This document shows, one piece after another, positions 27,099-36,973 of a DNA stretch of 64,000 nucleotides. The DNA lies in NCBI RefSeq assembly GCF_003729955.1, contig NZ_RJTX01000004.1:806001-870000 (forward strand). The letters run 5' to 3'. Origin of the DNA: Chryseobacterium daecheongense (GTDB lineage Bacteria > Bacteroidota > Bacteroidia > Flavobacteriales > Weeksellaceae). The translations under genes and the position numbers were made by a program. The notes beneath the pieces are model-generated. The model made no database searches, was not told the DNA's origin, and saw nothing but the letters and a program-made list of their open reading frames with translations. How positions within the stretch are numbered: position 1 is the stretch's first letter; every line of letters starts with the position of its first letter.

Positions 27099-28088
27099 AT
27101 GAAATTTTCTACAGAAGAGCTTATACAGGGAATACGATCAGGAAACAAACGCCTGACTGCAAAAGCTATTACCCTGGTTGAAAGTAAAAAGGCGGAACAC
27201 AGAGAACAGGCGGAAGAATTATTAAAAAAAATAATGCCGTTTACCGGAAATTCCATACGAGTGGGAGTGACGGGAGTTCCTGGTGCCGGAAAATCAACCT
27301 TTATAGAAAATTTCGGACGATTGGCCATTTCCAATGGCAAAAAAGTAGCTGTACTGGCTATTGATCCAAGTTCTGCCGTAAACAAAGGAAGTATTTTGGG
27401 TGATAAAACCAGGATGGAAGAGCTGGCAAAGGAAGAAAATGCATTTATACGTCCTTCCCCTAGTTCAGGCTTTTTAGGCGGTGTTGCCAATACAACTTTT
27501 GAAACCATGATGATCTGTGAGGCCGCGGGTTATGATTATATTTTAATTGAAACTGTCGGTGTAGGCCAATCAGAAGTTTTAGTGGCAGACATCACAGATA
27601 TATTCTTATTCCTTAAAATTATCGGCGGTGGGGATGAACTTCAGGGGATTAAACGTGGAATTATGGAAATGGTGGATGTTATTTTCATCAATAAAGTGGA
27701 TCAGGATAACCTTCAGAAAGCTAAAAGCACCCGTCTCGAATTGAAAAGAGCCCTTGATTTTATTCCGCCCAAAGAAAAAGACTGGAAAGTACCGGTTCTG
27801 TTAGGTTCTGCTTTACACAATGAAGGATTAGGAGATGTGTATGATAAAATTGATGAATTTATCAGCTTGAAAAAGAAAACAGGCCGTTTTGAAACGGTTA
27901 GAACTCAACAATCCGAAAAAAGATTCGATTATTGGGTGCAGGAGTATGTTCTGGCTATGATGAAAAGGGACAATTCTATGGAAGAAGCCTATGTTCAGCA
28001 CAAAAAAAATGCTTCGGCAATGGTTTCTAACCCCAGTACCGAAGCAAAATTATTTGTAGAAAAATTTCTTTCTAAAGATTCAGATTAA
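27099..28088 (+). CDS. meaB: Methylmalonyl-CoA mutase chaperone GTPase MeaB
   Basis: G3E-family GTPase of 329 residues that gates cobalamin loading and protects methylmalonyl-CoA mutase. Motifs: Walker A GVPGAGKST near residue 55, DPSSAVNKGSILGDKTRM switch region, ETVGVGQSE and the guanine-recognition NKVD. It serves the mutase encoded at 17903 but lies about 7 kb away. Its stop overlaps that of the convergent DUF4251 gene in the shared TTAA. Confidence 0.95.
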   Translation: MKFSTEELIQGIRSGNKRLTAKAITLVESKKAEHREQAEELLKKIMPFTGNSIRVGVTGVPGAGKSTFIENFGRLAISNGKKVAVLAIDPSSAVNKGSILGDKTRMEELAKEENAFIRPSPSSGFLGGVANTTFETMMICEAAGYDYILIETVGVGQSEVLVADITDIFLFLKIIGGGDELQGIKRGIMEMVDVIFINKVDQDNLQKAKSTRLELKRALDFIPPKEKDWKVPVLLGSALHNEGLGDVYDKIDEFISLKKKTGRFETVRTQQSEKRFDYWVQEYVLAMMKRDNSMEEAYVQHKKNASAMVSNPSTEAKLFVEKFLSKDSD

Positions 28089-28621
28089 GGCTTAGCTTCC
28101 TCATTTTTTCCAATATATCCATCATAAGATATAGGCTGTCTGTCATTACTTCTTATCGAAGTAAGTGCTTTCCCGTTCTTGAAAATTTCAATGATGATTT
28201 CATCAACGGTCCTCACATCATTAGGCTTGATTTTTACTATCCATTTTCCTTTTTTACCCTGAGATTTATTAATGGTAAAGTCTTTGGACGTAAATCTGTA
28301 GCTGTTGTCATTATTATTATATGATGGAGTGAAAGACCTTCCGAAATAAGGTAAAACCACGTCTAAAGTATTATTTTTTAACTCAATAGTGTAGTTGCTT
28401 CCAGTTAAATCCAACATTCTGGTAGAAGTGGAATTGGGCATAGAGTTCATGACGTTAATCACATCATAATTCGTAGGATTAGCCCTTGTTGCATAGAATG
28501 TGAATTTCTGTGAATTCACCAATGCATCTACTGTTTTCGAATCTGTTGTGTTTTGAGCAGAACAGCTTTGAAAGAAAAAAAAGATACCAAAAACAAATAG
28601 AAGTGAAATATACTTTTTCAT
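28085..28621 (-). CDS. DUF4251 lipoprotein
   Basis: Protein of 178 residues with a lipoprotein signal (MKKYISLLFVFGIFFFFQSC). The mature part matches what I know of DUF4251: VNSQKFTFYATRANP, then Tyr/Asn-rich strands and YFGRSFTPSYNN. Function unknown; a small beta-rich envelope protein. The start is the ATG at 28621, directly followed by the signal peptide. Confidence 0.78.
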   Translation of the reverse strand: MKKYISLLFVFGIFFFFQSCSAQNTTDSKTVDALVNSQKFTFYATRANPTNYDVINVMNSMPNSTSTRMLDLTGSNYTIELKNNTLDVVLPYFGRSFTPSYNNNDNSYRFTSKDFTINKSQGKKGKWIVKIKPNDVRTVDEIIIEIFKNGKALTSIRSNDRQPISYDGYIGKNEEAKP

Positions 28622-28726
28622 GACCTTAATAATTATTAAATTTAAATAGCAAAATGTATGCAAATCTCCTCTTGGAAATTTTTTGGAATAAAAATTGTTA
28701 AAGTTGAATTATTAACACTCTAAACT

Positions 28727-29536
28727 ATGAAAATAATACATCTATTAGGAATAGGAGCAATTGCAATGTCAGTTGCAGCTTGTACCACCAACCCGATTAC
28801 GGGAAGGTCTTCTTTGCAGTTAGCCAATAATTCGGAAATCATGACAATGTCTGCTCAGGAATATAAATCAACTTTGGCCAAAGGTAAGGTAATTACCGGG
28901 ACAGCAGATGCAAAAAGAGTGGTAAGTGTAGGAAACAGAATAAAAAGTGCTGCTGAAAGATATTATCAAAGTATAGGAAGGTCAGCCGATTTAGCCAGCT
29001 ATAAATGGGAATTTAATCTTTTACAAAGCAGCGAACTGAATGCTTGGTGTATGCCGGGAGGAAAAGTAGCCGTCTATACAGGGATTTTACCTGTAACAAA
29101 AGATGATAACGGACTTGCTGTAGTAATGGGACATGAAGTATCGCATGCATTGGCAGGGCACGGGAACGAAAGAATTTCTCAGGCTATGGTAGCTCAATAT
29201 GGAGGAGCTATTTTAGGAAGTACTATCTCTAATGCACAATGGGCAAACATTTTCCAACAGGTATATCCGGTAGGTTCACAAGTAGCATTGCTGAAATATG
29301 GAAGAAACCAGGAGTCTGAAGCGGATGAAATGGGATTATATTTAATGTCAATGGCAGGTTATGATCCTAGAGCGGCGATCCCATTCTGGAACAGAATGGA
29401 AGCAGCTTCTCAGGGAAGTAGCAGACCACCGCAGTTTTTATCTACCCACCCAAATCCGGAAACCAGAATTTCAGATATTCAGAAAGATTTACCAAAGGCC
29501 TTAGAATACTATAAAGCAGCCGGAGGAAAAATATAG
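28727..29536 (+). CDS. M48-family metallopeptidase lipoprotein
   Basis: Zinc peptidase of 269 residues. An N-terminal lipobox (VAACTT near residue 19) suggests anchoring in the envelope. The zinc site HEVSHALAGH contains HExxH, and the third ligand Glu is in NQESEADEMGLYLM. THPNPETRI near the C-terminus is typical of the LoiP/YcaL-type periplasmic M48 proteases. A quality-control role in the envelope is the usual one for this family. Monocistronic, with its own terminator. Confidence 0.9.
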   Translation: MKIIHLLGIGAIAMSVAACTTNPITGRSSLQLANNSEIMTMSAQEYKSTLAKGKVITGTADAKRVVSVGNRIKSAAERYYQSIGRSADLASYKWEFNLLQSSELNAWCMPGGKVAVYTGILPVTKDDNGLAVVMGHEVSHALAGHGNERISQAMVAQYGGAILGSTISNAQWANIFQQVYPVGSQVALLKYGRNQESEADEMGLYLMSMAGYDPRAAIPFWNRMEAASQGSSRPPQFLSTHPNPETRISDIQKDLPKALEYYKAAGGKI

Positions 29537-29560
29537 GTATTAGAATTTTTTAATCTTGAT

Positions 29561-29602
29561 AAAGCCTTATTAAATTTTCCCTACATTTGATAAGGCTTTT
29601 TA
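29561..29602 (+). terminator. Terminator after M48 peptidase
   Basis: AAAGCCTTAT / ATAAGGCTTT stem with a 19-base loop and T-run. Confidence 0.8.
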
Positions 29603-29620
29603 ATTATTAAACACAACATT

Positions 29621-29932
29621 ATGAAGAGTTTATCAATTACCGGACTTATTCTTTTAGCTGTATCAGCATTGCTTTTTTACCTGACTACCGATTTTGCCGT
29701 AGAGCAGATTAAACTTTCTCATATCATGGGAATTATGGCAGGAGTGGGTATTGGCCTTATTATTGGCGGAATGGTGGGGTATGTAAGTAAGGGAAGTGCC
29801 ATCAAAGAAGAGCAGAAGAGAAAAGAATTCAAACAACTGCAAAAAGACAAAGAAGAATTAGAAAAACAGGCTGCTGAAATCGCAAGACGTCAGGCAGAGC
29901 TGGAAGCACAAAATAAAAATCCTCAAATTTAA
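29621..29932 (+). CDS. Small membrane protein with coiled-coil tail
   Basis: Protein of 103 residues with two hydrophobic helices (about residues 4-22 and 36-58, the second Gly rich: GIMAGVGIGLIIGGMVG). A Lys/Glu/Gln-rich coiled coil follows to the end (about residues 65-97). No family recognised. The last codons and the stop form the left arm of its own terminator. Confidence 0.72.
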   Translation: MKSLSITGLILLAVSALLFYLTTDFAVEQIKLSHIMGIMAGVGIGLIIGGMVGYVSKGSAIKEEQKRKEFKQLQKDKEELEKQAAEIARRQAELEAQNKNPQI

Positions 29933-29946
29933 ATTTGAGGATTTTT
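29915..29946. terminator. Palindromic terminator overlapping the stop codon
   Basis: AAAATCCTCAAATTT is followed directly by AAATTTGAGGATTTT, a perfect palindrome with flanking A and T runs. It serves the gene at 29621 and possibly the convergent minus-strand operon. Confidence 0.85.
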
Positions 29947-29980
29947 TGATAGTTGTTGTTATTTTCAATTATTGAATTGA

Positions 29981-30592
29981 TTAGAATTTATATCCAATAC
30001 CTACCATAAATAAGTTAGGGCGGTTATCATATCTGATCTCTTCGCCGGATACTCTGTTGATAAAGTTTCTTTCATCCTTGCTGAAAGCACCTTCGTATCT
30101 TGCATTGATGATCAGTTTCTGGATTTCAAGCTGTGCCCCGAACTGATACCCTACCGTGAAGTTATCTCTTGCATTTTCTTTGAAGTCATTAAATGTATCC
30201 TCTTTGCTTAAGTTATAACTTGCCACCGGACCTGCAAAAACACCTAGTGTATTTCCTAAAAGATTATACCCTAAAAGCACAGGTAAATCAATACGGTTGC
30301 TTTTGATATCAAATGTTGTATTGGCTGCCGTGTATTCATTTTTAAAAGTAGTGTAATATAATTCCGGCATTACATAGAATGAAGTCGGAAGGCCTACTTT
30401 TAAGGAAAGACCTACATTGAAACCTACGTTGTTTTTTCCTTCATTATTTGCTGCATCCACCACTGTCCCTTTAATGTTTTCCCAAGAAGGAGAACCTGTA
30501 GGGAAAATCAAATTGGCCTTACCGGCAAGAGAAATTTGTGCAGAAGCAAATACGGAAAAACTTATTAATGCTATACTAAGAATCTTTTTCAT
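29981..30592 (-). CDS. PorT-family outer-membrane beta-barrel protein
   Basis: Protein of 203 residues with signal peptide MKKILSIALISFSVFASAQ and alternating aromatic/polar strands ending in MVGIGYKF, a C-terminal aromatic as in outer-membrane barrels. It resembles the small Bacteroidota 'PorT-family' barrels. It begins 17 bases inside the end of the upstream ATPase gene, so it is translationally coupled to the Mla-type transporter. A role in lipid traffic is possible but unproven. Confidence 0.78.
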   Translation of the reverse strand: MKKILSIALISFSVFASAQISLAGKANLIFPTGSPSWENIKGTVVDAANNEGKNNVGFNVGLSLKVGLPTSFYVMPELYYTTFKNEYTAANTTFDIKSNRIDLPVLLGYNLLGNTLGVFAGPVASYNLSKEDTFNDFKENARDNFTVGYQFGAQLEIQKLIINARYEGAFSKDERNFINRVSGEEIRYDNRPNLFMVGIGYKF

Positions 30593-31391
30593 TGTCGTCT
30601 AGTTTTGTGATTGTATTATCAATAGTTTTATTATTTTCTAGTAAATATTCTCTTAACTCCTTAAACAACTCTGATGAATAAACGAAGTCGATGAGGTTTT
30701 TATTGCCTGCAGTGATCAGAATATCCTTATTACCTTCCCATTCTTTAATTCCTAATCTCAGGTAAACAATCTTTTCTCCGATTGTCATCACGGAATTCAT
30801 ATCATGGGTATTTATAATGGTTGTAGTATTATATTCTTTAGTAATTTCCAACAACAGATCATCAATAACATTGGATGTATAAGGATCTAATCCGGAGTTC
30901 GGTTCGTCGCAGAACAAATACTTCGGATTGTTTACAATCGCTCTTGCAATGGCCACACGCTTTTGCATCCCTCCTGAAATTTCAGACGGGAATTTTTTAT
31001 TGGCTTTATCCAGATGCACTCTGCCGATTACTTCAAAAACCCTTCTTTTCTTTTCTCTGAAAGTAAGGTTGGTGAACATATCCAATGGAAACATGATGTT
31101 TTCTTCTACAGTTAAAGAATCAAACAAAGCACTTCCCTGGAATACCGTTCCAATTTCGGAACGAAGATGTTGCTTTTGTTCTCTGGACATCGTATTGATA
31201 TCTTTTCCATCAAAAAGGATTTCTCCGGATGATGGCTGATAAACATTCAATAAGCTTTTCAGGAAAACCGTTTTTCCTGAACCACTCTGTCCTATAATCA
31301 GGTTTACTTTTCCTTTATCAAACGTGGTTGAAATCCCTTTAAGTACTTCAACTTCATCAAAACTCTTTTTAAGATTTTTTACCTCAATCAT
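30576..31391 (-). CDS. Mla-type ABC transporter ATPase (MlaF-like)
   Basis: ATPase of 271 residues from the phospholipid transport family. Walker A GQSGSGKTVFLKS, signature SGGMQKRVAIARA and Walker B LFCDEPNSGLDP are clear. It directly follows the MlaE-like permease gene, sharing a base with it, so the pair forms one transporter of the asymmetry-maintenance type. The MCE-domain component that would complete it is encoded about 16 kb away at 47598. Confidence 0.9.
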   Translation of the reverse strand: MIEVKNLKKSFDEVEVLKGISTTFDKGKVNLIIGQSGSGKTVFLKSLLNVYQPSSGEILFDGKDINTMSREQKQHLRSEIGTVFQGSALFDSLTVEENIMFPLDMFTNLTFREKKRRVFEVIGRVHLDKANKKFPSEISGGMQKRVAIARAIVNNPKYLFCDEPNSGLDPYTSNVIDDLLLEITKEYNTTTIINTHDMNSVMTIGEKIVYLRLGIKEWEGNKDILITAGNKNLIDFVYSSELFKELREYLLENNKTIDNTITKLDDNEKDS

Positions 31392-32143
31392 TAGCTTAAT
31401 ATTAATTGGGTTAAAAGTAATTCAGAAAGGATGATAAATACCATGGTCCAAACTACCGCCTGTGTACTTGCTCTACCTACTTCCAGTGAACCTCCTTTCA
31501 CATTGTATCCGAAATAAGACGGTACAGTGGCAATAATAAAAGCAAAAACAATGGTTTTAGTAAATGCATAATAAATGAAAAGATTAGGCATATACATCTG
31601 AATCCCGATGACATAATCATTATCTGTCCAGTTTCCTGTTAAAACTCCGGCGATATATCCACCACCTATCCCAAATACGATACTGATGGCAATAAGAAGA
31701 GGATTAAAAAGAACACAAGCTATTATTTTAGGAAATATCAAAAAGTTTGGTGAGTTCACTCCCATGATATCTAATGCATCAATTTGCTCGGAAACTCTCA
31801 TCGTACCAATACTTGATGCAATATATGAACCCACTTTTCCTGCCAAAATCAAGCTTATAATTGTAGGTGAAAATTCCAGAACCAATACAGCTTTTGTTGC
31901 ATATCCTACAAAAGAAGTAGGAATAGGGAATGATGAAGCATCAAAATTGTTGAACATCTGGATCGCAACTACTGCTCCTACGAATATGGAGGTAAAGATT
32001 ACCAATCCAAATGAATTGACTCCCAGGTCGTTGATCTCTCTCATGAACAGCTTCCAGAATACTCTCATTTTCTGAGGTTTCTGAAGGGATTTCCCTAAAA
32101 GAATAATATATTCTCCTACAGCTGTGAAAAACTTTTTTAACAT
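31391..32143 (-). CDS. MlaE-like permease
   Basis: Membrane protein of 250 residues with about five or six spans. Conserved family stretch VLEFSPTIISLILAGKVGSYIASSIGTM near residues 90-118 (shown in the nucleotides around 31790-31890) and EQIDALDIMGV identify MlaE. It partners the MlaF-like ATPase in inner-membrane phospholipid transport. It is the first gene of the three-gene mlaE-mlaF-barrel operon on the minus strand. Confidence 0.9.
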   Translation of the reverse strand: MLKKFFTAVGEYIILLGKSLQKPQKMRVFWKLFMREINDLGVNSFGLVIFTSIFVGAVVAIQMFNNFDASSFPIPTSFVGYATKAVLVLEFSPTIISLILAGKVGSYIASSIGTMRVSEQIDALDIMGVNSPNFLIFPKIIACVLFNPLLIAISIVFGIGGGYIAGVLTGNWTDNDYVIGIQMYMPNLFIYYAFTKTIVFAFIIATVPSYFGYNVKGGSLEVGRASTQAVVWTMVFIILSELLLTQLILS

Positions 32144-32247
32144 GCTGCTAAATTAACCTTTTTTATTTAATTAAGTGTCAAAGTGAAGGTAAGGTTGAGG
32201 TTGAAATTAATGTTAAAATATAAAGCGATGTTCTTCATCTTAGCCTT

Positions 32248-33618
32248 TTATTTTGCATTTTTATCACCTCCTATGACTAATAAAACGGTTTTCAAAATAA
32301 TAACCATATCAAGTACAAAACTCCAGTTTCGTACATAAAATGAATCTGCCAGAACTCGTTTATTCATTTCCACTTCCACATCTCCGAAGTCACCCCTCAA
32401 TCCATTTACCTGAGCCAGACCTGTAATTCCGGGGTTTACCATACTTCTTAAACTATATCTTCCGATTTTAGGCTTATAATAATTATCTACAGAAAGCATA
32501 TGAGGTCTTGGGCCTACCACAGACATTTCTCCTCTCAAAACATTAATGAATTGTGGCATTTCATCAAGGCTGGTTTTTCTTAAGAATTTTCCTATTTTGG
32601 TAATCCTGGAATCGTTCTCCTGTGTTGTTTTGGTGGAAGATTCCTCGTTTACAACCATAGTTCTGAACTTAATGCAGGTGAAAACCTCTTCATGAAATCC
32701 ATATCTTTTTTGCAAAAAGAATACAGGTCCTTTAGTTGTGATTTTTATAAGGATAGCAATGATCGGAAACAGCCAGGAACAAATACAGGTTAATATCAGA
32801 ACCGAGAAAATAATATCAAATGTTCGCTTTACTAAATAGTTAGCAAAATAATCTAAAGGATATCTTGCCTGATTTAAAACCGGTTGTGTTTGAATGTAAG
32901 CCAAATCGTAAAGGAAAAAATCACTCTGGGTAATACTCGGGATCAGCGAAACGTGGACTTTGCTGGCTTCAGCTCTTTTGAAAATCTCATTTTCAATATT
33001 TTCGCTTAATGAATTTTCTGTGGATAAGAATAAGGTGTGAATTTCATTCTCTTTCCAGAATTCAACAAGTTTATCAGGATTTATATCAGGATGAGTATAA
33101 TTAAAAATTCTATACCCATAGTCAGTTCTCTCACTGAATATATTCCTTAAAATCTCAGTGGAGCTGTTTTTGCCCAGAAACATCACATTTCTGTAGTTGA
33201 TCCCAAGACTTCTTAAATATTTGATTCCAAAGAATATAATGGATTTTATAATAAAAATAAAGAAGAACAGGTAAAAAGACAGCCAATAAATATCTGAATT
33301 GAAAAAAACGTTATAGCTTACCTTTCCTATCAATAATACCCCAATGATAAATAAGATGAAATGAATTAAAAGACGTTCAAGAAATAAAGTATACGTTAGG
33401 TTTCTCGGAATATTATAGATTTTTGTTCTACCGCTTAAAAGCATCCAGAATAAAAACAATAATATAAGAGAAAATATGTTCTGATACCACGTTTCCTGAT
33501 CGTATTTTAAATCTTCATTCCTGCTGATAAAGAAAAAAATAAAGATAGATGCAATAACCACGAGGTCAAGCAAAATGATAATCGATTTTAAATATCTAGA
33601 ATATCGAATTCTTTGCAT
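32248..33618 (-). CDS. Polyprenyl-phosphate sugar-phosphate transferase
   Basis: WcaJ/CpsE-type enzyme of 456 residues that loads the first sugar onto undecaprenyl phosphate for exopolysaccharide or capsule. Four N-terminal spans precede a nucleotide-binding-like domain. The C-terminal bacterial sugar transferase domain has KRTFDIIFSVLIL, KFRTM, SLDEMPQFINVLRGEMSVVG and GPRPH. No other polysaccharide genes sit beside it; the glycosyltransferase/flippase pair at 52-54 kb might cooperate. Confidence 0.9.
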   Translation of the reverse strand: MQRIRYSRYLKSIIILLDLVVIASIFIFFFISRNEDLKYDQETWYQNIFSLILLFLFWMLLSGRTKIYNIPRNLTYTLFLERLLIHFILFIIGVLLIGKVSYNVFFNSDIYWLSFYLFFFIFIIKSIIFFGIKYLRSLGINYRNVMFLGKNSSTEILRNIFSERTDYGYRIFNYTHPDINPDKLVEFWKENEIHTLFLSTENSLSENIENEIFKRAEASKVHVSLIPSITQSDFFLYDLAYIQTQPVLNQARYPLDYFANYLVKRTFDIIFSVLILTCICSWLFPIIAILIKITTKGPVFFLQKRYGFHEEVFTCIKFRTMVVNEESSTKTTQENDSRITKIGKFLRKTSLDEMPQFINVLRGEMSVVGPRPHMLSVDNYYKPKIGRYSLRSMVNPGITGLAQVNGLRGDFGDVEVEMNKRVLADSFYVRNWSFVLDMVIILKTVLLVIGGDKNAK

Positions 33619-33660
33619 CTAATACTATTAAAACAATACCGAAAGCTAAAATACGTATTT

Positions 33661-34290
33661 TTATGGGATGTTCAGATATTTATGGGTTTGCACTGATGCT
33701 TGCCATTCCGGGTGAGCTAAAATAAAATCCGTGATCTTAGGATACATTTCGTCGCGTTTGCTCCATTCGCTCTGAAGATAAAGCTTACAGCTATCCGAAA
33801 CTTTAGCAGCCTGTTCCTCAGCAAATGTGAAGTCATGATTGTTGAAAATGATGACTTTCAGTTCATTGGCTTTTGCATAGATCTCTTCCTTAGGAAGCCC
33901 TGTTTTTTTAGGAGAAAGGGTAATCCAGTCTAGTTGGCCGCTCATCGGATAAGCTCCAGAAGTTTCAATATGAATGGTACAACCTAATTCTTTCAATTTA
34001 GAGGTAAGGATATCCAGATTCCACATCAAAGGTTCACCACCGGTTAAAACAATAGTTTTACAGTGTTTTGCAGCAATCTCAGCAATTTCTTCCGTATTCA
34101 TTAACGGGTGTAAATCCGGATTCCAGCTTTCCTTTACATCACACCAGTGACATCCGACGTCACAGCCTCCCAAGCGGATAAAATAGGCTGCTTTTCCGGT
34201 ATGTGCTCCTTCTCCCTGTAAAGTATAAAAATGCTCCATTACCGGGAGCATTTTACCTTCTTTTAATAAAATATCTTCTTCTTTGTTCAT
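33661..34290 (-). CDS. queE: 7-carboxy-7-deazaguanine synthase
   Basis: Radical SAM enzyme of 209 residues in queuosine synthesis. The cluster motif is the QueE variant CDVGCHWC (CxxxCxxC) following FIRLGG. TLQGEGAHTGKA at the N-terminus and VLTGGEPLMW are also typical. The start is ATG at 34290 (MNKEEDILLKEG); the upstream in-frame extension would overlap folD. Eight bases separate it from folD, suggesting cotranscription. Confidence 0.92.
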   Translation of the reverse strand: MNKEEDILLKEGKMLPVMEHFYTLQGEGAHTGKAAYFIRLGGCDVGCHWCDVKESWNPDLHPLMNTEEIAEIAAKHCKTIVLTGGEPLMWNLDILTSKLKELGCTIHIETSGAYPMSGQLDWITLSPKKTGLPKEEIYAKANELKVIIFNNHDFTFAEEQAAKVSDSCKLYLQSEWSKRDEMYPKITDFILAHPEWQASVQTHKYLNIP

Positions 34291-34297
34291 TTTACAA

Positions 34298-35182
34298 TTA
34301 GTCGTTATAGACCGAAGTTTTGTAAGCAATGATGGTGTTTTTCATCAACATGGCTCTCGTCATAGGTCCGACTCCTCCAGGAACGGGGGTGATCCAGCTT
34401 GCTTTTGCAGCACAGCTGTCAAAATCCACATCACCTGCAAGGTGATATCCTTTTGGAGAATCGTCATCCACTCTTGTAATACCCACGTCAATTACTACAG
34501 CTCCTTCCTTGATCATATCTCCTTTTAAGAAATGAGGATCTCCTAAAGCGGTAATAACGATGTCTGCTTTTTTAGTATACTCTTCAATATCTTTAGTGTA
34601 AGAGTGGGTAAGGGTAACAGTAGAGTTTCCCGGGAAATCTTTTCTTCCCATTAAAATACTCATAGGTCTTCCTACAATCTTACTTCTTCCAATGATGACA
34701 CAATCTTTACCTTTAGTTTCAATATTATATCTTTCTAATAATGTTAAAATTCCGAAGGGAGTTGCAGGTAAGAAAGTATCCATTTCTAATGCCATTTTCC
34801 CAAAATTTTCAGGGTGGAACCCATCTACGTCTTTTCTTGGATCAATAGCATTGATGATTTTCTCCTGATCGATCTGATCCGGTAATGGCAACTGAACGAT
34901 AAATCCGTCAACTGCTTTTGATTTATTTAATTCATCGATCTTTTCCAATAATTCAGATTCAGAAACCGTACTTGGGAATTTGATTAAGCTGGATTGAAAG
35001 CCAACCTCCTCACAGTCTTTCACTTTAGAGTTTACGTACGCTTTACTTGCTCCGTTGTTCCCAACAAGGATAGCCACCAAATGGGGTGCTCTTCTTTTTC
35101 CTTCAAGGATTTTTTCAACTTCAGTTTTGATTTCTGCTTTTATTTCTTTGGATACTTTAAGTCCGTCAAGAATTTCTGCCAT
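34298..35182 (-). CDS. folD: Methylenetetrahydrofolate dehydrogenase/cyclohydrolase
   Basis: Bifunctional FolD of 294 residues in one-carbon metabolism, converting 5,10-methylene- to 10-formyl-tetrahydrofolate. Family motifs KAYVNSKVKDCEEVG (a Tyr-x3-Lys active-site region), DGFIVQLPLP, GRSKIVGRP and TPVPGGVGPMT are present. The start is ATG at 35182; a -7 box lies 24 bases upstream, overlapping the pgi stop codon, which argues against any earlier start. Confidence 0.95.
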   Translation of the reverse strand: MAEILDGLKVSKEIKAEIKTEVEKILEGKRRAPHLVAILVGNNGASKAYVNSKVKDCEEVGFQSSLIKFPSTVSESELLEKIDELNKSKAVDGFIVQLPLPDQIDQEKIINAIDPRKDVDGFHPENFGKMALEMDTFLPATPFGILTLLERYNIETKGKDCVIIGRSKIVGRPMSILMGRKDFPGNSTVTLTHSYTKDIEEYTKKADIVITALGDPHFLKGDMIKEGAVVIDVGITRVDDDSPKGYHLAGDVDFDSCAAKASWITPVPGGVGPMTRAMLMKNTIIAYKTSVYND

Positions 35183-35206
35183 TTTACTTTTATTAGATAT
35201 TGAGTT

Positions 35207-35214
35207 CAAATTTA
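35207..35214 (-). promoter_or_regulatory. -7 box for folD-queE
   Basis: Minus-strand TAAATTTG, overlapping the pgi stop at 35212-35214 and 24 bases before the folD ATG. No clear -33 TTG. Confidence 0.5.
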
Positions 35215-36852
35215 CTTATTTCCTTTATAATAGTTGATCAGTCCATTGGTAGAACTGTCATGAGAGGTAATGGGATCATTATTTTCCAGCTCCGGTAAGA
35301 TCTTATTGGCTAAAACCTTTCCTAATTCAACACCAAACTGATCAAAACTGAAGATATTCCAGATCACTCCCTGAACGAAAATTTTATGCTCATACATAGC
35401 AATTAACTGTCCTAAAGAAAAAGGAGTTAATTCTTTGAACATAAATGAATTAGTAGGGGTGTTTCCATGGAATACCTTGAAATTTAATAGCCTGTCTATT
35501 TCCTCATCAGACTTTCCAGAATTTCTTAATTCTTCCTCTACTTCTTCTTCTGTCTTTCCAAAAGCAAGTGCTTCGGTCTGAGCAAAAAAGTTGGCTAACA
35601 GTTTTTCCTGATGATCGGAAATTTCATTACAACTTTTCACGTAAGCGATAAAATCTGCAGGAATCAATTCTGTACCTTGGTGAATCAATTGATAGAAAGC
35701 ATGTTGTCCATTGGTTCCCGGCTCTCCCCAAATAATTGGTCCTGTTTCATATTCCACAAATTCCCCGTTTCGGTCAACACATTTCCCATTACTTTCCATA
35801 TCGCCCTGTTGAAGATATGCTGCAAATCTGTCCAAATACTGTGAGTAAGGCAGGATAGCATAGCTTGTTGCCGCATAGAAATTACGATACCAGATTCCCA
35901 GAAGCCCCATTAAAACAGGAACGTTTTCAGAAAAATCCGCTGTTTGGAAATGTTGATCGGTATCAAAAGCTCCTTTTAAAAGCTGTTCAAAGTTATCATA
36001 ACCTACTGCGAGAACAATACTTAATCCGATGGCACTCCAAAGAGAGTATCGTCCGCCTACCCAATCCCAGAATTCAAAAATGTTTTCCTCTGCAATCCCA
36101 AACTTTTTAACTTCTTGAATATTAGTAGATAAAGCGACGAAGTGTTTGGCTACGTCTTCCTGTTTTCCAGCTTTTAAGAACCAATCCTTTGCAGAATTCG
36201 CATTTGTCATTGTTTCCTGTGTAGTAAACGTTTTAGAAGCAATGATGAATAAAGTAGTTTCCGGATTAAGATTTTTAACCACTTCTGCAATGTGGTTTCC
36301 ATCTACATTGGAAACAAAGTGAACATTCAATCTTGTTTTAAAATGCTTTAAAGCTGAAACCACCATTACAGGTCCCAAATCAGAACCTCCGATTCCAATA
36401 TTCACTACATCGGTGATCTCTTTTCCGCTGAAGCCTTTATGCGCTCCTGAAATGATACTTTCAGAAAAAGCTTTCATGTGATCAAGGACTCTTCTGATCT
36501 GAGGCTTGATATTTTCACCATCAACTATAATTTCCTTATCTGAAAAATCTCTCAAAGCTGTATGAAGCACAGCTCTTCCTTCCGTTTCATTGATTTTGTC
36601 GCCAGAAAACATTTTAGAAATTGCATCTTTTAACTGGCATTCTTCAGCAAGATTCAACAAAAGTTCTTTCGTTCTGGAATCCATTAAGTTCTTGGAATAA
36701 TCAAAAAGAAAATTGTTTCTTTTGATGGAAAATTCTTCAAAACGGTTCGGATTATATTGAAAAAGACTTCTTAAATCAAAATCGTTACCGGCAAAATGTT
36801 CGTCAAGTGCTTTCCAGCTGTTGGTCTGTATAGGATTTATTTTTGATAGCAT
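35212..36852 (-). CDS. pgi: Glucose-6-phosphate isomerase
   Basis: Glycolytic isomerase of 546 residues interconverting glucose-6-phosphate and fructose-6-phosphate. Signatures [42 protein letters not shown] and the C-terminal [10 protein letters not shown] are plain. Catalytic Glu is in [11 protein letters not shown] context and Lys in the FGVELGK motif. Length is normal. The -7 box upstream at 36921 is the only promoter sign. Confidence 0.97.
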   Translation of the reverse strand: MLSKINPIQTNSWKALDEHFAGNDFDLRSLFQYNPNRFEEFSIKRNNFLFDYSKNLMDSRTKELLLNLAEECQLKDAISKMFSGDKINETEGRAVLHTALRDFSDKEIIVDGENIKPQIRRVLDHMKAFSESIISGAHKGFSGKEITDVVNIGIGGSDLGPVMVVSALKHFKTRLNVHFVSNVDGNHIAEVVKNLNPETTLFIIASKTFTTQETMTNANSAKDWFLKAGKQEDVAKHFVALSTNIQEVKKFGIAEENIFEFWDWVGGRYSLWSAIGLSIVLAVGYDNFEQLLKGAFDTDQHFQTADFSENVPVLMGLLGIWYRNFYAATSYAILPYSQYLDRFAAYLQQGDMESNGKCVDRNGEFVEYETGPIIWGEPGTNGQHAFYQLIHQGTELIPADFIAYVKSCNEISDHQEKLLANFFAQTEALAFGKTEEEVEEELRNSGKSDEEIDRLLNFKVFHGNTPTNSFMFKELTPFSLGQLIAMYEHKIFVQGVIWNIFSFDQFGVELGKVLANKILPELENNDPITSHDSSTNGLINYYKGNK

Positions 36853-36920
36853 AGTAAATTCACATTTTAAGATTCAAGGTTGAAATCAAATATTTCTAAT
36901 AGAATCTTGAAATTAAGATG

Positions 36921-36928
36921 CAAATTTA
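36921..36928 (-). promoter_or_regulatory. -7 box upstream of pgi
   Basis: Minus-strand TAAATTTG about 68 bases before the pgi ATG; no TTG at -33. Confidence 0.45.
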
Positions 36929-36973
36929 CGGAAAAATAAAACCCTAGTGAAATTACAGCGTTGAAGTTTATTG

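Noticed and set aside
27050..27508. Long open frame antisense to meaB
   Set aside because: It lies wholly over a well-supported gene and its upstream end, and its sequence resembles no protein family.
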